From contig CALKHN010000053.1 in assembly GCA_937991535.1 (NCBI GenBank), forward strand, positions 1 to 64,000: a DNA stretch of 64,000 bases, in the 5' to 3' direction. Made by a program: the position numbers and the translations under genes. The stretch comes from an uncultured Sphingobacteriales bacterium. Lineage in GTDB: Bacteria > Bacteroidota > Bacteroidia > Chitinophagales > Chitinophagaceae. A model generated the notes under the pieces. It searched no databases. It saw only the letters and a program-made list of their open reading frames with translations, and had not been told where the DNA came from. Each line of letters starts with the position of its first letter. Position 1 is the stretch's first letter. This document shows, piece after piece, positions 34,941 through 43,555 of the stretch.

Positions 34941-36263
34941 ATGATGCATATTGTTTCACAGATCATTTTTATCATTGCTGCCGCTGCGGGCATTGGATTG
35001 TTTGCAAAAAGAATAGCCGGCATTCGAAAAAATATACTTACCGGCCGTGATGCGGATTACGCTGATCAGCCGTTGCGGCGGTGGAAAAATGTGCTGCTGC
35101 TGGCCTTCGGGCAAAAAAAAATGTTCAGGAACCCGTTGGTTGCCGTGCTTCATTTTTTTGTGTATGCAGGGTTTATCATCATTAATATAGAAGTGCTGGA
35201 AATTGTATTAGACGGCATATTGGGAACGCACAGGCTGTTTGCACCCCTGTTAGGCAGTTTGTACAGTTTCCTGATCAATGCATTTGAAATACTGGCTGTG
35301 CTCGTGATCGTATCCTGTGCTGTTTTTCTTATCCGCAGGAATATTATAAAACTGAAAAGATTCATCAGCAAAGACCTTGATGGGTGGCCCCGCAGTGATG
35401 CCAACTATATACTGATTACGGAGATTGTGCTGATGCTGCTTTTTTTAACCATGAATGCCACAGACCTGGTATTGCAGGAGAAAGGCTACGGCTATTATGC
35501 CGAAAATCCCACGGGCAGGTTTGTTGTGTCGGGTATGCTTGCACCTTTGTACGGATCATTGAGTGAAGCAACACTGGTGGTAATAGAAAGAAGTTGCTGG
35601 TGGCTGCATATTTTGGGCATCCTCGCATTTATGAACTACCTGCCTTATTCCAAACATTTGCATATTCTGCTGGCGTTCCCCAATGCATATTATGCAAGAT
35701 TGTTGCCCAAGGGAGAAATGAACAACATGCCTGCTGTTCAGAAGGAGGTGCTATATGCCATGCAGCCTGAACTGGCACCTGCCGATGCAGTTCCACCTGC
35801 CCGGTTTGGCGCCAGGGATGTATTTGACTTAAGCTGGAGGAACCTGCTTGATGCCTATTCCTGCACGGAATGCGGCAGATGCTCCGCCGCCTGCCCTGCT
35901 ACCCTCACAGGAAAGGCCTTGTCGCCACGTAAGATCATGATGGATACCAGAGACAGAGTGGAAGAAACGGGAAAGAATATCAGATTGAACGGAGCATTTA
36001 AAGACGATGGCAAGACCTTATTGCATAATTATATTACTGTTGAGGAACTGCGCGCCTGTACAACCTGCAATGCCTGCGTGGAAGAATGCCCGGTGAGCAT
36101 CAGTCCACTTGAAATTATCCTGGAACTGCGCCGCTCACTTGTTATGGAAGAAAGCAATGCGCCGCAGGAATGGAACGCCATGTTCAGCAATATAGAAAAC
36201 AATTTCGCACCCTGGCAATTCAGTCCCGGTGACAGAGATAAATGGACCGGTGAAACGGCCTAG
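34941..36263 (+). CDS. Membrane-bound 4Fe-4S protein (heterodisulfide-reductase-like, cytochrome-b-type membrane domain)
   Basis: 440 aa. The N-terminal part has about six hydrophobic helices (residues 2-20, 60-80, 90-115, 160-180, 205-225) with His residues near helix ends, resembling nitrate reductase gamma/DsrM-type haem b domains. The C-terminal part has two ferredoxin-type clusters: CTECGRCSAACPA (near residue 310) and CTTCNACVEECPV (near 370), each CxxCxxCxxxCP. Such proteins pass electrons between quinone and a soluble partner. The partner encoded at 37029-37808 has CCG domains. YceI lies between them on the opposite strand. Confidence 0.88.
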   Translation: MMHIVSQIIFIIAAAAGIGLFAKRIAGIRKNILTGRDADYADQPLRRWKNVLLLAFGQKKMFRNPLVAVLHFFVYAGFIIINIEVLEIVLDGILGTHRLFAPLLGSLYSFLINAFEILAVLVIVSCAVFLIRRNIIKLKRFISKDLDGWPRSDANYILITEIVLMLLFLTMNATDLVLQEKGYGYYAENPTGRFVVSGMLAPLYGSLSEATLVVIERSCWWLHILGILAFMNYLPYSKHLHILLAFPNAYYARLLPKGEMNNMPAVQKEVLYAMQPELAPADAVPPARFGARDVFDLSWRNLLDAYSCTECGRCSAACPATLTGKALSPRKIMMDTRDRVEETGKNIRLNGAFKDDGKTLLHNYITVEELRACTTCNACVEECPVSISPLEIILELRRSLVMEESNAPQEWNAMFSNIENNFAPWQFSPGDRDKWTGETA

Positions 36264-36325
36264 AATGTTACAAGTTGCAGGTTGCAAGGTTTACCCCTGG
36301 AACCTGAAACCTGTAACCTGCACCC
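36264..36325. repeat. Convergent-junction micro-repeat (GTTACAAGTTGCAGG family)
   Basis: A run of GTTACAAGTTGCAGGTTGC followed by GGAACCTGAAACCTGTAACCTG, between the convergent iron-sulfur and YceI genes. It repeats the words of the 13594-13655 and 50300-50390 stretches. Confidence 0.55.
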
Positions 36326-36874
36326 CTATTCATTTATTTTTTTTGCCCGCACCTTAAGGTTTAATCTAACATTGTCGCTCATGCTTATGCTGCCGCCGCC
36401 TACATTATAATCCCTGCGGTTTAGTGTAAACTCACCCTCAAAAAAAAATTCATTTTCTTTTGGCGTTGCTTTAAAAGGGAAAGAAATTTCTTTGGTAACG
36501 TCTTTAATAGTAAGTTTTCCAAAAACAAAAAGGTATTCTTTGCTCGTGCTGGTCGTTATCCGTGTTGACACAAAATGAATGGCTGGATATTTTTCGACCT
36601 CAAAATAATCTTCCGACCGTAAGTGATTATCCCGTTGGTCAATGCCTGTATTGATGGATTTAACATCTATGGTAACATCAAAATGAGATGCGCTGAGGCT
36701 ATCGGGGTTAAAAATGATTTTTCCATGTAATCCTTTAAAACTTCCGCTTACGTTCACTCCAAAATTCCTTATTTTAAATCCTATTTCCGATCCTTCATCA
36801 ACGGGTATAAAATGCTGTCCGAAACTTACGGCGGCTACGATCAGTGCGACTATAAGGGTAAATATTCGCTTCAT
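36326..36874 (-). CDS. YceI family protein
   Basis: 182 aa. MKRIFTLIVALIVAAVSFGQ is a signal peptide. The mature part is the extended lipocalin-like barrel of the YceI family: FIPVDEGSEIGFKIRNFGVNVSG, GSFKGLHGKIIFN, DVTIDVKSINTGIDQRDNHL, SEDYFEVEKYPAIHF and the C-terminal FTLNRRDYNVGGGS. Binds isoprenoid-type lipids in characterised members; base-induced and periplasmic in others. A dyad and -7 element precede it. It sits antisense between the two halves of an iron-sulfur module. Confidence 0.93.
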   Translation of the reverse strand: MKRIFTLIVALIVAAVSFGQHFIPVDEGSEIGFKIRNFGVNVSGSFKGLHGKIIFNPDSLSASHFDVTIDVKSINTGIDQRDNHLRSEDYFEVEKYPAIHFVSTRITTSTSKEYLFVFGKLTIKDVTKEISFPFKATPKENEFFFEGEFTLNRRDYNVGGGSISMSDNVRLNLKVRAKKINE

Positions 36875-36900
36875 GCCTTAAAATAAATTGTTGTATTGCT

Positions 36901-36924
36901 CAAAGATATTAACAGATTTGTTAA
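36901..36924 (-). promoter_or_regulatory. YceI promoter -7 element with an adjacent dyad
   Basis: Minus-strand TATCTTTG (complement of 36901-36908) is followed upstream by the dyad TTAACA-GATT-TGTTAA (36909-36924). The dyad falls between the -7 and -33 positions, where a repressor or an FNR/CRP-type dimer could act. No TTTG is seen at the -33 distance. Confidence 0.45.
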
Positions 36925-37000
36925 TGCCTTGCATATATTCCAAAGCATAATCTACCCGTAACATACGATTACTCAAAATAGTATAATGAAGAATTTCGTT

Positions 37001-37008
37001 TAGCTTTG
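37001..37008 (+). promoter_or_regulatory. -7 element upstream of the CCG-domain gene
   Basis: TAGCTTTG matches TAnnTTTG and lies 20 bases before the ATG at 37029. No clear TTTG lies 19 bases upstream. Confidence 0.4.
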
Positions 37009-37028
37009 AAACTAAAATTAAATTCAGT

Positions 37029-37808
37029 ATGAAAGTTCCTGTAATGTCAGAATTGTACGCCAACCAGGAGCGCCCCGACATATTATTTTGGGTAGGCTGT
37101 GCCGGTAGTTTTGATCAGCGGGCGCAAAAAATAACAAAGGCTTTTGTAAGCATACTCAATAAGGTAAATGTAAAATATGCCATCCTCGGAAAGGAAGAGG
37201 CCTGTACCGGCGATCCGGCGCGCAGAGCAGGAAATGAATTTTTGTTTCAGATGATGGCTTACCAGAATATCCAGGTAATGAACAGTTATGAGATAAAAAA
37301 AATAGTTACTGCCTGCCCTCATTGTTTTAATATCCTTAAAAATGAATATCCCCAACTGGGAGGCAGCTATGAAGTGATCCACCATGCGGTTTTTCTGCAG
37401 CAATTGATTGATGAAGGGAAAATTAAGATGAAAGAATCCGGAGATTTTAAAGGGAAACGCATTACGTACCACGACAGTTGTTATTTGGGTCGCGCCAATA
37501 ATATTTATGAAGCGCCGCGCAAAGTACTGGAAGCACTGGATGCTGAACTGGTGGAAATGAAACGATGTGGCAGCAGGGGATTGTGCTGTGGCGCCGGAGG
37601 GGCGCAAATGTGGAAGGAAGAAGAGAAAGGTTCCACACGTATTAATTACGAAAGAACCAACCAAGCCATGGAAACGGGAGCCAGCGTAATTGCTTCGGCA
37701 TGTCCTTTTTGCAACACCATGCTTACCGATGGCGTTAAGAACAAAGAAAAGGAAGACAGTGTACAGGTGCTGGACATTGCCGAATTAATCAATGCCTCAA
37801 TGCAGTGA
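37029..37808 (+). CDS. (Fe-S)-binding protein with two CCG domains (HdrB/LutA-like)
   Basis: 259 aa, cytosolic. First CCG domain: WVGCAGSFDQRAQKI, EEACTGDPARRAGNEF and TACPHCFNILKNEYP. Second: HDSCYLGRANNIYEAPRKVL, RGLCCGAGGAQMW and ASACPFCNTMLTDG. This CCG repeat is the hallmark of HdrB, GlpC-type and LutA subunits that carry non-cubane 4Fe-4S clusters and hand electrons on. It is the soluble partner of the membrane protein at 34941. The Nudix gene begins 2 bases after its stop. Confidence 0.9.
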   Translation: MKVPVMSELYANQERPDILFWVGCAGSFDQRAQKITKAFVSILNKVNVKYAILGKEEACTGDPARRAGNEFLFQMMAYQNIQVMNSYEIKKIVTACPHCFNILKNEYPQLGGSYEVIHHAVFLQQLIDEGKIKMKESGDFKGKRITYHDSCYLGRANNIYEAPRKVLEALDAELVEMKRCGSRGLCCGAGGAQMWKEEEKGSTRINYERTNQAMETGASVIASACPFCNTMLTDGVKNKEKEDSVQVLDIAELINASMQ

Positions 37809-37810
37809 AT

Positions 37811-38368
37811 ATGAAAGACATGACATGGAAGGTTTTGTCTTCCGAATACCTGTACAAAGCCACATGGTTTACTATCCGCAAAGACAAATGCGAAACGCCG
37901 GAAAAGAAAATCGTTGATCCTTACTATGTATATGAGTTTCCCACCTGGGTTACGGCAATGGCGCTTACCGAAGACAACCAGGTTGTAATGGTTCGTCAGT
38001 ACCGCCATGCACTGGGTGAAACGATTATGGAAACGCCCGGGGGATGTGTGGATGATACCGACGCCTCTTTGCAGGCTGCGATTGCAAGGGAATTGTTAGA
38101 AGAAACCGGGTATGCATTCAGCCGGTACGAATACCTGGGAAAAATATCACCTAATCCATCAACCAATGATAACCTTATGCATATGTACCTTGCCCGGGGG
38201 GGCAAAAAAGTGCAGGAGCAGCAATTAGATCATAACGAAGAAATAGAAGTATACCTGTTCAGCATTGACGAGATCAAGCAAATGCTGAAGGAGAATAAAA
38301 TAATGCAGGCGCTTCACGCCACATGCCTTTTTTACGGACTGCATAAACTGGGGGATATGGAGTATTGA
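37811..38368 (+). CDS. Nudix hydrolase
   Basis: 185 aa from ATG 37811 (GTG 37805 also open). The Nudix box is RELLEETGYAF, preceded by GGCVDDTDASLQAAIA, so the loop between GG and RE is one residue longer than the classical GX5EX7RE spacing and the Glu is replaced by Asp. The fold is recognisable by WVTAMALTEDNQVVMVRQYRHALGETIMETPGG, the ADP-ribose-pyrophosphatase-like pattern. It would clear nucleoside diphosphate derivatives; the substrate is unknown. It lies 2 bases after the CCG gene, so both are likely translated from one transcript. Confidence 0.9.
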   Translation: MKDMTWKVLSSEYLYKATWFTIRKDKCETPEKKIVDPYYVYEFPTWVTAMALTEDNQVVMVRQYRHALGETIMETPGGCVDDTDASLQAAIARELLEETGYAFSRYEYLGKISPNPSTNDNLMHMYLARGGKKVQEQQLDHNEEIEVYLFSIDEIKQMLKENKIMQALHATCLFYGLHKLGDMEY

Positions 38369-38867
38369 ATTAAATCCGAAGCCGGAAGAACGAAATCCGA
38401 AGATGCGGCCGGCATCCGGCAAAGGAGGGTCACACCGCGTCTAACGCAAAGCACCAAAAAACAAATCACAAGAAACAAATAAAATTCAAATCCGAAGGCT
38501 GTCAGCGATCAGCTTTGAGCTATGAGTGCAGGCCCACTGATAGCTGAGCTGATACCTCACAAAAAAAAGCATCAAGTTTTGTTGATATGTCTGCTTGCGC
38601 TTTCATACTACTAACCCGATGCTTTCGTGATGGGCTTCCATCTTCTGACGGACTTCCGCTCATCCTGTTACTTTCTTACTGTTTCCAGTATTACTTGTAA
38701 CGTTTGTCTGATAAAGATACTTCATTTGTTTACCCCTTTCCAATTTTCTTTTGAACTTACTATGCACCAGAAATGCACCCGTTTATGCACCCAAAAAGGA
38801 GGGTTTTGCAGGTTTTGGAGGGAGTTTTGCACAAACATTTCAGATTTAACATTTTAAATTTGAAATT
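38369..38867. repeat. Gene-free zone with micro-repeats, ATGCACC iterons and a decayed frame
   Basis: About 500 bases after the Nudix gene. AAATCCGAAG occurs three times (near 38371, 38391 and 38491), followed by AGCT-type words near 38500-38560. ATGCACC is repeated at 38762-38768, 38773-38779 and 38785-38791 (spacing 11 and 12). On the minus strand the iterons are followed by a short frame starting at 38725 that stops at 38660 and reads on for 18 more codons, a decayed small gene. GGAGGGTTTTGCA and GGAGGGAGTTTTGCA form another near-repeat at 38800-38830. No intact gene. Confidence 0.45.
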
Positions 38868-39359
38868 TTACGATCTCATATTCTCATATTGCAGGGGTAT
38901 ACCGAGTTCCCAGGTTTTAGAAGCCTGTATAACGGCCTGGAGGTCATCGATTTTTTTTGCTGTCACTCTCACCAGGTCATCATTAATAGAAGCCTGCACT
39001 TTTAACCCTGCATCTTTTATATGTTTAACGATCTTTTTGGCATCTTCCTGCTTTAGCCCGTTTCTCACGGTTACCTCTTTTTTCCATACTTTACCACTTT
39101 GCGATCCTTCTTTCGATAAATCAAAAGCCTCGGGAGCGATTCCCTGCTTATGTGCCCTGTTGATGAGCATGTCAATCAACTGCCGCATTTTCATATCGTC
39201 GTCCGTTTCAATATTCAGCTTAAATTCCTTTTTATTCAAATCAATTACCACATGGGCATCTTTAAAATCAAAACGGTTGGTGATTTCTTTTTTAGTAACA
39301 TTTACAGCATTGTCTAATAACTGGGCATCTACTTTGCTTACCATGTCAAATGAAGGCAT
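38868..39359 (-). CDS. YajQ family cyclic di-GMP-binding protein
   Basis: 163 aa from ATG 39359, the standard family length; the open frame upstream to 39521 is spacer. Family start MPSFDMVSKVDAQLLDNAVN, then EITNRFDFKDAHVVIDLNKK, MRQLIDMLINRAHKQGIAPEAF, and GLKVQASINDDLVRVTAKKIDDLQ. YajQ-type proteins bind c-di-GMP and also nucleic acid and act as regulators. Preceded by a strong promoter. Ends in PLQYENMRS. Nothing odd seen. Confidence 0.95.
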   Translation of the reverse strand: MPSFDMVSKVDAQLLDNAVNVTKKEITNRFDFKDAHVVIDLNKKEFKLNIETDDDMKMRQLIDMLINRAHKQGIAPEAFDLSKEGSQSGKVWKKEVTVRNGLKQEDAKKIVKHIKDAGLKVQASINDDLVRVTAKKIDDLQAVIQASKTWELGIPLQYENMRS

Positions 39360-39378
39360 AATGATTATTTTTCGAATA

Positions 39379-39407
39379 CAAATGTAATATATCTCATCAT
39401 AGAACAA
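39379..39407 (-). promoter_or_regulatory. Bacteroidota-type promoter of the YajQ gene
   Basis: Minus strand TTG (complement of 39405-39407), 18 bases, TACATTTG (complement of 39379-39386), 19 bases before the ATG. Confidence 0.65.
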
Positions 39408-39576
39408 CAAACTAAACACGTCACGGGATAGTACATGACGGTAATCACCAGAACAATAGCATCCTCCACAAGAATATTTTTGAATCAGCCGGCAAAAAAT
39501 GAAAAAAAATAAAAAATCCATTTCCCCGCAACTGCATTGGCTTATTTGATTTACTTTGGAAGATAAATTAAATTGA

Positions 39577-40371
39577 ATGATGAAAAAAAGTATTCATTTA
39601 TTACTGTCTTCTGTTTTAGGTATCCTTTTTTTTACCAATGCTGCCGCTCAGAGTAAAAAAAACAACAGGGAGTTTTACGAAATAAAATTATATCATTTTA
39701 CTACTGCTGCCCAGGAAGAATTACTGGATAAATACCTGTCGGAGGCCTTTATACCGGCGTTGCACAAAGCGGGTATTAAAAATATCGGCGCTTTTAAACC
39801 GTTGAGCAATGATACGGCCGCAAACAAAAGACTTTACGTTCTTCTTCCGCTTAACTCAATGGAACAACTTCTTATGCTGCCACAACAATTGCAAAAAAAT
39901 ACTGATTACGTGAATGCTTCTAAGGCGTATTCAGATGCAGCTTACAATGCAGCACCCTATACCCGTATGGAATCCATATTGCTGCGTGCTTTTAAACTGG
40001 CGCCCCAATCGGCTGTTCCGGAATTGAAATCTGAAAAAAGCGAAAGAATATACGAATTGCGCAGTTATGAAAGCGCCACTGAAAAGTTATACTGGAATAA
40101 AGTGCACATGTTCAATGAAGGCGGAGAAATCCCTCTTTTTAAGAGGCTCAGGTTCAATGCCGTTTTTTACGGAGAAGTAATTACCGGAAGCCGCATGCCC
40201 AACCTGATGTATATGACCAGTTTTGAAAACATGGCCGACCGCGATGCACACTGGCAAACATTCAGAGATGATGCAGAATGGAAAAAACTTTCGGCGAGAC
40301 CGGAATATAAAAACAATGTGTCAAGAAACGAGACCATTTTAACGCATGCAACTGCGTACTCGGACTATTAA
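39577..40371 (+). CDS. NIPSNAP family protein
   Basis: 264 aa. MKKSIHLLLSSVLGILFFTNAAAQ is a signal peptide. Two ferredoxin-like NIPSNAP domains: the first with FYEIKLYHFTTAAQEELLDKYL, the second with YELRSYESATEKLYWNKVHMFNEGGEI and FYGEVITGSRMPNLMYMTSFENM. The family occurs in organelle and bacterial proteins of uncertain role. The DNA start ATG 39577 is preceded by an AT-rich Bacteroidota initiation region. Stands alone, followed by a palindrome. Confidence 0.93.
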   Translation: MMKKSIHLLLSSVLGILFFTNAAAQSKKNNREFYEIKLYHFTTAAQEELLDKYLSEAFIPALHKAGIKNIGAFKPLSNDTAANKRLYVLLPLNSMEQLLMLPQQLQKNTDYVNASKAYSDAAYNAAPYTRMESILLRAFKLAPQSAVPELKSEKSERIYELRSYESATEKLYWNKVHMFNEGGEIPLFKRLRFNAVFYGEVITGSRMPNLMYMTSFENMADRDAHWQTFRDDAEWKKLSARPEYKNNVSRNETILTHATAYSDY

Positions 40372-40379
40372 AGAGCCGG

Positions 40380-40400
40380 GACTTTTCATCATGAAAAGTC
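40380..40400. repeat. 21-bp perfect palindrome after the NIPSNAP gene
   Basis: GACTTTTCAT, C, ATGAAAAGTC: a perfect 10-bp inverted repeat, 8 bases after the stop codon. There is no T tract, so it may act as a weak terminator or a repetitive extragenic palindrome. Beyond it, 40410-40560 is micro-repeat DNA of the TTCAC/GAAACG family. Confidence 0.5.
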
Positions 40401-40602
40401 AAAAGGCAGAGGTGAAGGGGTGAACAGTCAATGTTGAATAGTGAATCTCACCGTTCATTTATGAAACGATAAACATGAAACGGGAAGCCGGTTACCGTTC
40501 TTTTCATCTCACTTCCCGCCTTTCACGTTTCATACAACACCAAAGGGCGCAATTCCGGTATGTTGGCATAGTTTTATATTATATAAACCTAAACTAAAAT
40601 TT

Positions 40603-40719
40603 ATGCAAAACTGGCTTAGGACCTTACTTGCCGGATATGGCGCTTATAAATGGGGTGGCGGATGTTTGGGCGGGGTTCTTGTTTTTGTGATCATTTACTA
40701 TCTTTTGGGATATTGTTAG
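40603..40719 (+). CDS. Small hypothetical membrane protein, 38 aa
   Basis: ATG 40603 to TAG 40719, 38 codons. One hydrophobic helix at about residues 23-37 preceded by a Gly-rich amphipathic start: LAGYGAYKWGGGCLGGVL, then FVIIYYLLGY. A small membrane peptide of unknown role. The serine hydrolase gene follows 39 bases later on the same strand. Confidence 0.6.
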   Translation: MQNWLRTLLAGYGAYKWGGGCLGGVLVFVIIYYLLGYC

Positions 40720-40758
40720 CAGGAATATGAATCACAATCCTTCAGTTTATACCTTATT

Positions 40759-42132
40759 ATGCCACGTAAAAAGGTCATTTACCGCATTGCTTTTTTACTG
40801 TTGATTTCTCTCATTATTTTTTTAGCAGGATATATTTACCAGGCTATATCCATTATAAATGCATACGGGGCTAAAATAGTATGCTCGGCTGTGTATCTTC
40901 AACACCGGAGTGTTCAAAAGGTGATTGATGAAGAGCTTTCTGCCTTTCCTTTTTCTTTGGCAGGTTATACGTTAAACGTTAAGGATTCATCGGTGGCGGG
41001 AGCGATGCTGGGCATGGCAAAACGAAAAGCAATCTATCGCAGCGGACTGGGCGCAACACTGGTGAGTGACAGCAGTGAAAGCCAAATAAGAGCTCAACAT
41101 TTTATACTTCCGCCAAAACCTTCTGAAAATACAGATACCATTCTCTGGCCCAACGGCAACCGATTGCCGCACACGCTGCCTTCCGGAATTGACCCTTCAA
41201 AGCTGGATACGGTATTGCAACGGGCACTGAATGAATATAAAGACGGAAATGCCGTGCACACAAATGCAATTGTTGTACTGTATAAAGGTCAATTGGTGGC
41301 TGAAAAATATGCTCATGGCTACGATAAAAATTCACTCATGCCCGGATGGTCTGTTGCCAAAAGCATAACAGCCGCTTTAACCGGCATTCTTGTAAAACAG
41401 GGAAAGCTGGATGTGAATGCCCCCGCACCCGTGGCGGAATGGAAGGATACCGACAAAGAAAAAATTACACTGGAGCAATTGCTGCAACAAACCAGCGGAC
41501 TGGATTATGAAGAGAATTACAGGAAACCATCCGGCGCTACCAGCATGCTTTTTAAAAAAGGAAATGCCGCGGCCTATGCAGCACAGCTTCCATTGGCATT
41601 TGCACCGGGCACGGTATTCAATTATTCCAGCGGCAACAGCAATATTATAAGCCGCATCATCCGCGAAGCCACCGGCAAAGGTTATCATGCTTTTCCTTAT
41701 GAATCGCTTTTCTATAAAACAGGCATGTATTCTATGGTGCTGGAACCTGATGCATCCGGAACCTTTGTAGGCTCTTCTTTCTGCTATGCAACAGCCCGGG
41801 ACTATGCCCGCTTTGGTTTGCTTTATTATAACAATGGTAAATGGAACAATGAACAGCTATTACCTGAAGACTGGGTAAAAGCCACCGTTCAGCCGTTTGT
41901 TGCAGATACACTCCGGCATTATGGATACCAGTTTTGGTTAAATGGTTTAAATAAGAGCGATCCTGCGCAACGCTGGTATCCCGGTGTGCCGGCTGATATG
42001 TATTTTGCTGACGGTTTTGGCGGGCAGGATATTTACATCATCCCTTCAAAAAACTTAGTGGTGGTGCGCCTGGGCTTGCATGTAATGGATGAAAACAAGT
42101 TGCTCGGCAACATCATTTCAACCATCCGGTGA
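40759..42132 (+). CDS. Serine hydrolase (beta-lactamase/esterase family, class C-like)
   Basis: 457 aa. N-terminal hydrophobic segment (residues about 10-30) anchors or exports the protein. The penicillin-binding-like domain has SxxK in PGWSVAKSITAALTG (near residue 199) and the YxN counterpart in VFNYSSGNSNII (near 293), with the third motif likely near the C-terminus HYGYQF. Residues about 35-120 are a separate N-terminal domain. It lies on the plus strand after the 38-aa gene. Substrate, peptide or ester, is unknown. Confidence 0.9.
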   Translation: MPRKKVIYRIAFLLLISLIIFLAGYIYQAISIINAYGAKIVCSAVYLQHRSVQKVIDEELSAFPFSLAGYTLNVKDSSVAGAMLGMAKRKAIYRSGLGATLVSDSSESQIRAQHFILPPKPSENTDTILWPNGNRLPHTLPSGIDPSKLDTVLQRALNEYKDGNAVHTNAIVVLYKGQLVAEKYAHGYDKNSLMPGWSVAKSITAALTGILVKQGKLDVNAPAPVAEWKDTDKEKITLEQLLQQTSGLDYEENYRKPSGATSMLFKKGNAAAYAAQLPLAFAPGTVFNYSSGNSNIISRIIREATGKGYHAFPYESLFYKTGMYSMVLEPDASGTFVGSSFCYATARDYARFGLLYYNNGKWNNEQLLPEDWVKATVQPFVADTLRHYGYQFWLNGLNKSDPAQRWYPGVPADMYFADGFGGQDIYIIPSKNLVVVRLGLHVMDENKLLGNIISTIR

Positions 42133-42170
42133 AATTTCAACATATTGAATTCATCAAAACAATTTGTTTT

Positions 42171-42318
42171 ATGCGTTTAGATGAAGCAGCAGCGATGCCT
42201 GGCAATGATTTCTTATACTACAGATAAAATGGTGTGGGCTGATCTCGGGTGTGGCAGCGGAACTTCATGCGCGTATGTATTAGGCGCTTATAACACGATA
42301 ATACCTTTCCTTTTATAA
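42171..42318 (+). pseudogene. Remnant of a SAM-dependent methyltransferase (N-terminal part)
   Basis: ATG 42171 opens MRLDEAAAMPGNDFLYYR, then TAA; one base over, the frame reads MVWADLGCGSGT, the motif I of class I methyltransferases, before drifting into unrelated sequence with stop at 42316-42318. A one-base shift near 42222-42226 separates the two. Nothing of the catalytic C-terminal part follows. The remnant is close to the C-terminal methyltransferase remnant at 43545, but they may come from different genes. Confidence 0.7.
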
Positions 42319-42426
42319 ATATGTTAAGAAAACGAGCTGTAAGACATGAGAAGCGAAAAGGTTTTATTTTTATAGATAAACCTATACTTTAGTATTCAGT
42401 TCAGCGAGGTGACAAATGCTTCTTTC

Positions 42427-43062
42427 ATGAAAAAAGTACTTCAATTATTATTCTGCATCTGCTTTTTTGTTCCGCCGGCCATGGCGCAACAGGCCGATGA
42501 AATATCCGGAGGGTATTTTCTTGAAGGTGTACAGGAAACCGCAAGCGGATTTCAGTTAAAATCCAATTATACTTTTACCTTTTTTTTTACGTACGGAGGC
42601 TTAGACCGCTATGGCTCGGGCAGATGGACACAGGAAAAAAATGCCATTGTATTTAATAGTCGCGTAAAGCCGTTAAGGGATTTCAAACTCTTATCGGCCA
42701 GAAGGGTAAATGATCATTTTGTTACGGTAAAATTTACGGATAAAAATCAGGGCATAGTAAATGGCATTGAGTGCACTTTGTATACGGCGCGGGGAAGGCA
42801 AAAATTATTTACCGACAAAACTGGCACGGTAAAATTTCCCAAACAGGAGGTGGACTCCATACAATTCTTCTCCCCTCTTTTCCCGGATCATCCTTATACC
42901 TTCATCGTAAGCAATAAAATTCAGAACAATTTTGAATTTGCTTTTGAGAAATGGGTGGCGGAAGTTTTTTTTGAAGATTTTACATTGTTGTTTACGAATA
43001 ACATGCTGGTTGGCCAACATCCGTTGCTGAACGGGAAGCAGTTCCGGTATGTAAAGAATTAA
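42427..43062 (+). CDS. Hypothetical exported protein
   Basis: 211 aa from ATG 42427 (a GTG at 42409 would add six residues). MKKVLQLLFCICFFVPPAMAQ is a signal peptide. The mature protein alternates strands: GGYFLEGVQETASGFQLKSN, YTFTFFFTYGGLDRYGSGRW, AIVFNSRVKPLRDFKLLS, HFVTVKFTDKNQGIV. No family recognised. It is the only intact gene in a zone of gene remnants. Confidence 0.7.
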   Translation: MKKVLQLLFCICFFVPPAMAQQADEISGGYFLEGVQETASGFQLKSNYTFTFFFTYGGLDRYGSGRWTQEKNAIVFNSRVKPLRDFKLLSARRVNDHFVTVKFTDKNQGIVNGIECTLYTARGRQKLFTDKTGTVKFPKQEVDSIQFFSPLFPDHPYTFIVSNKIQNNFEFAFEKWVAEVFFEDFTLLFTNNMLVGQHPLLNGKQFRYVKN

Positions 43063-43255
43063 TAGCCCGATTTAAAAAGCCCGTGTTCTGCGCCAGTTCC
43101 AATTGCCGAATTTCCGCTGCCTAAAACGGCTACCATTTTGCTACATTTTTTGTAAACTTGCATGAGCAATTGCAACATGTGCCAATCGCAGGGTAAATGA
43201 CTTATATAGCGGACAAATTCCTGCTTTTATGACTTTTTAATTTAAAGTTCATAAA

Positions 43256-43555
43256 GTGATTTACAAAATCATACAACCATCCCAACATTTACAGTCTTTT
43301 GTAAAAGACTACCTGTTGCTGCACTTTAAGTTTGATAAAGATACCCGCATTCCGGTTAAACCTTTCCCCGCAAGCACTTTGCAATGCCTAGTGTTTTACG
43401 TAAAAAGTTCCGTTATTGCTTATAATCCTGATTCGGGTAAGTTTACAACTTTTCCTCCCATTGCTATCAATGGTTCGTTAACATCAAGACTTGATTTTAC
43501 AGTATCTAATGACTATTTACTGCTGTCTATAGCTTTTCATCCCTGTGCCTTATAG
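43256..43555 (+). pseudogene. Truncated AraC-family regulator (N-terminal DUF6597-like part)
   Basis: 99 codons from GTG 43256. Contains the sensor half of an AraC regulator: MIYKIIQPSQHLQSFVKDYL, PASTLQCLVFYVKSS, SNDYLLLSIAFHPCAL. It ends in a stop where homologues would go on into the HTH domain, and is joined directly to methyltransferase sequence in another frame. No HTH domain remains. Confidence 0.72.
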
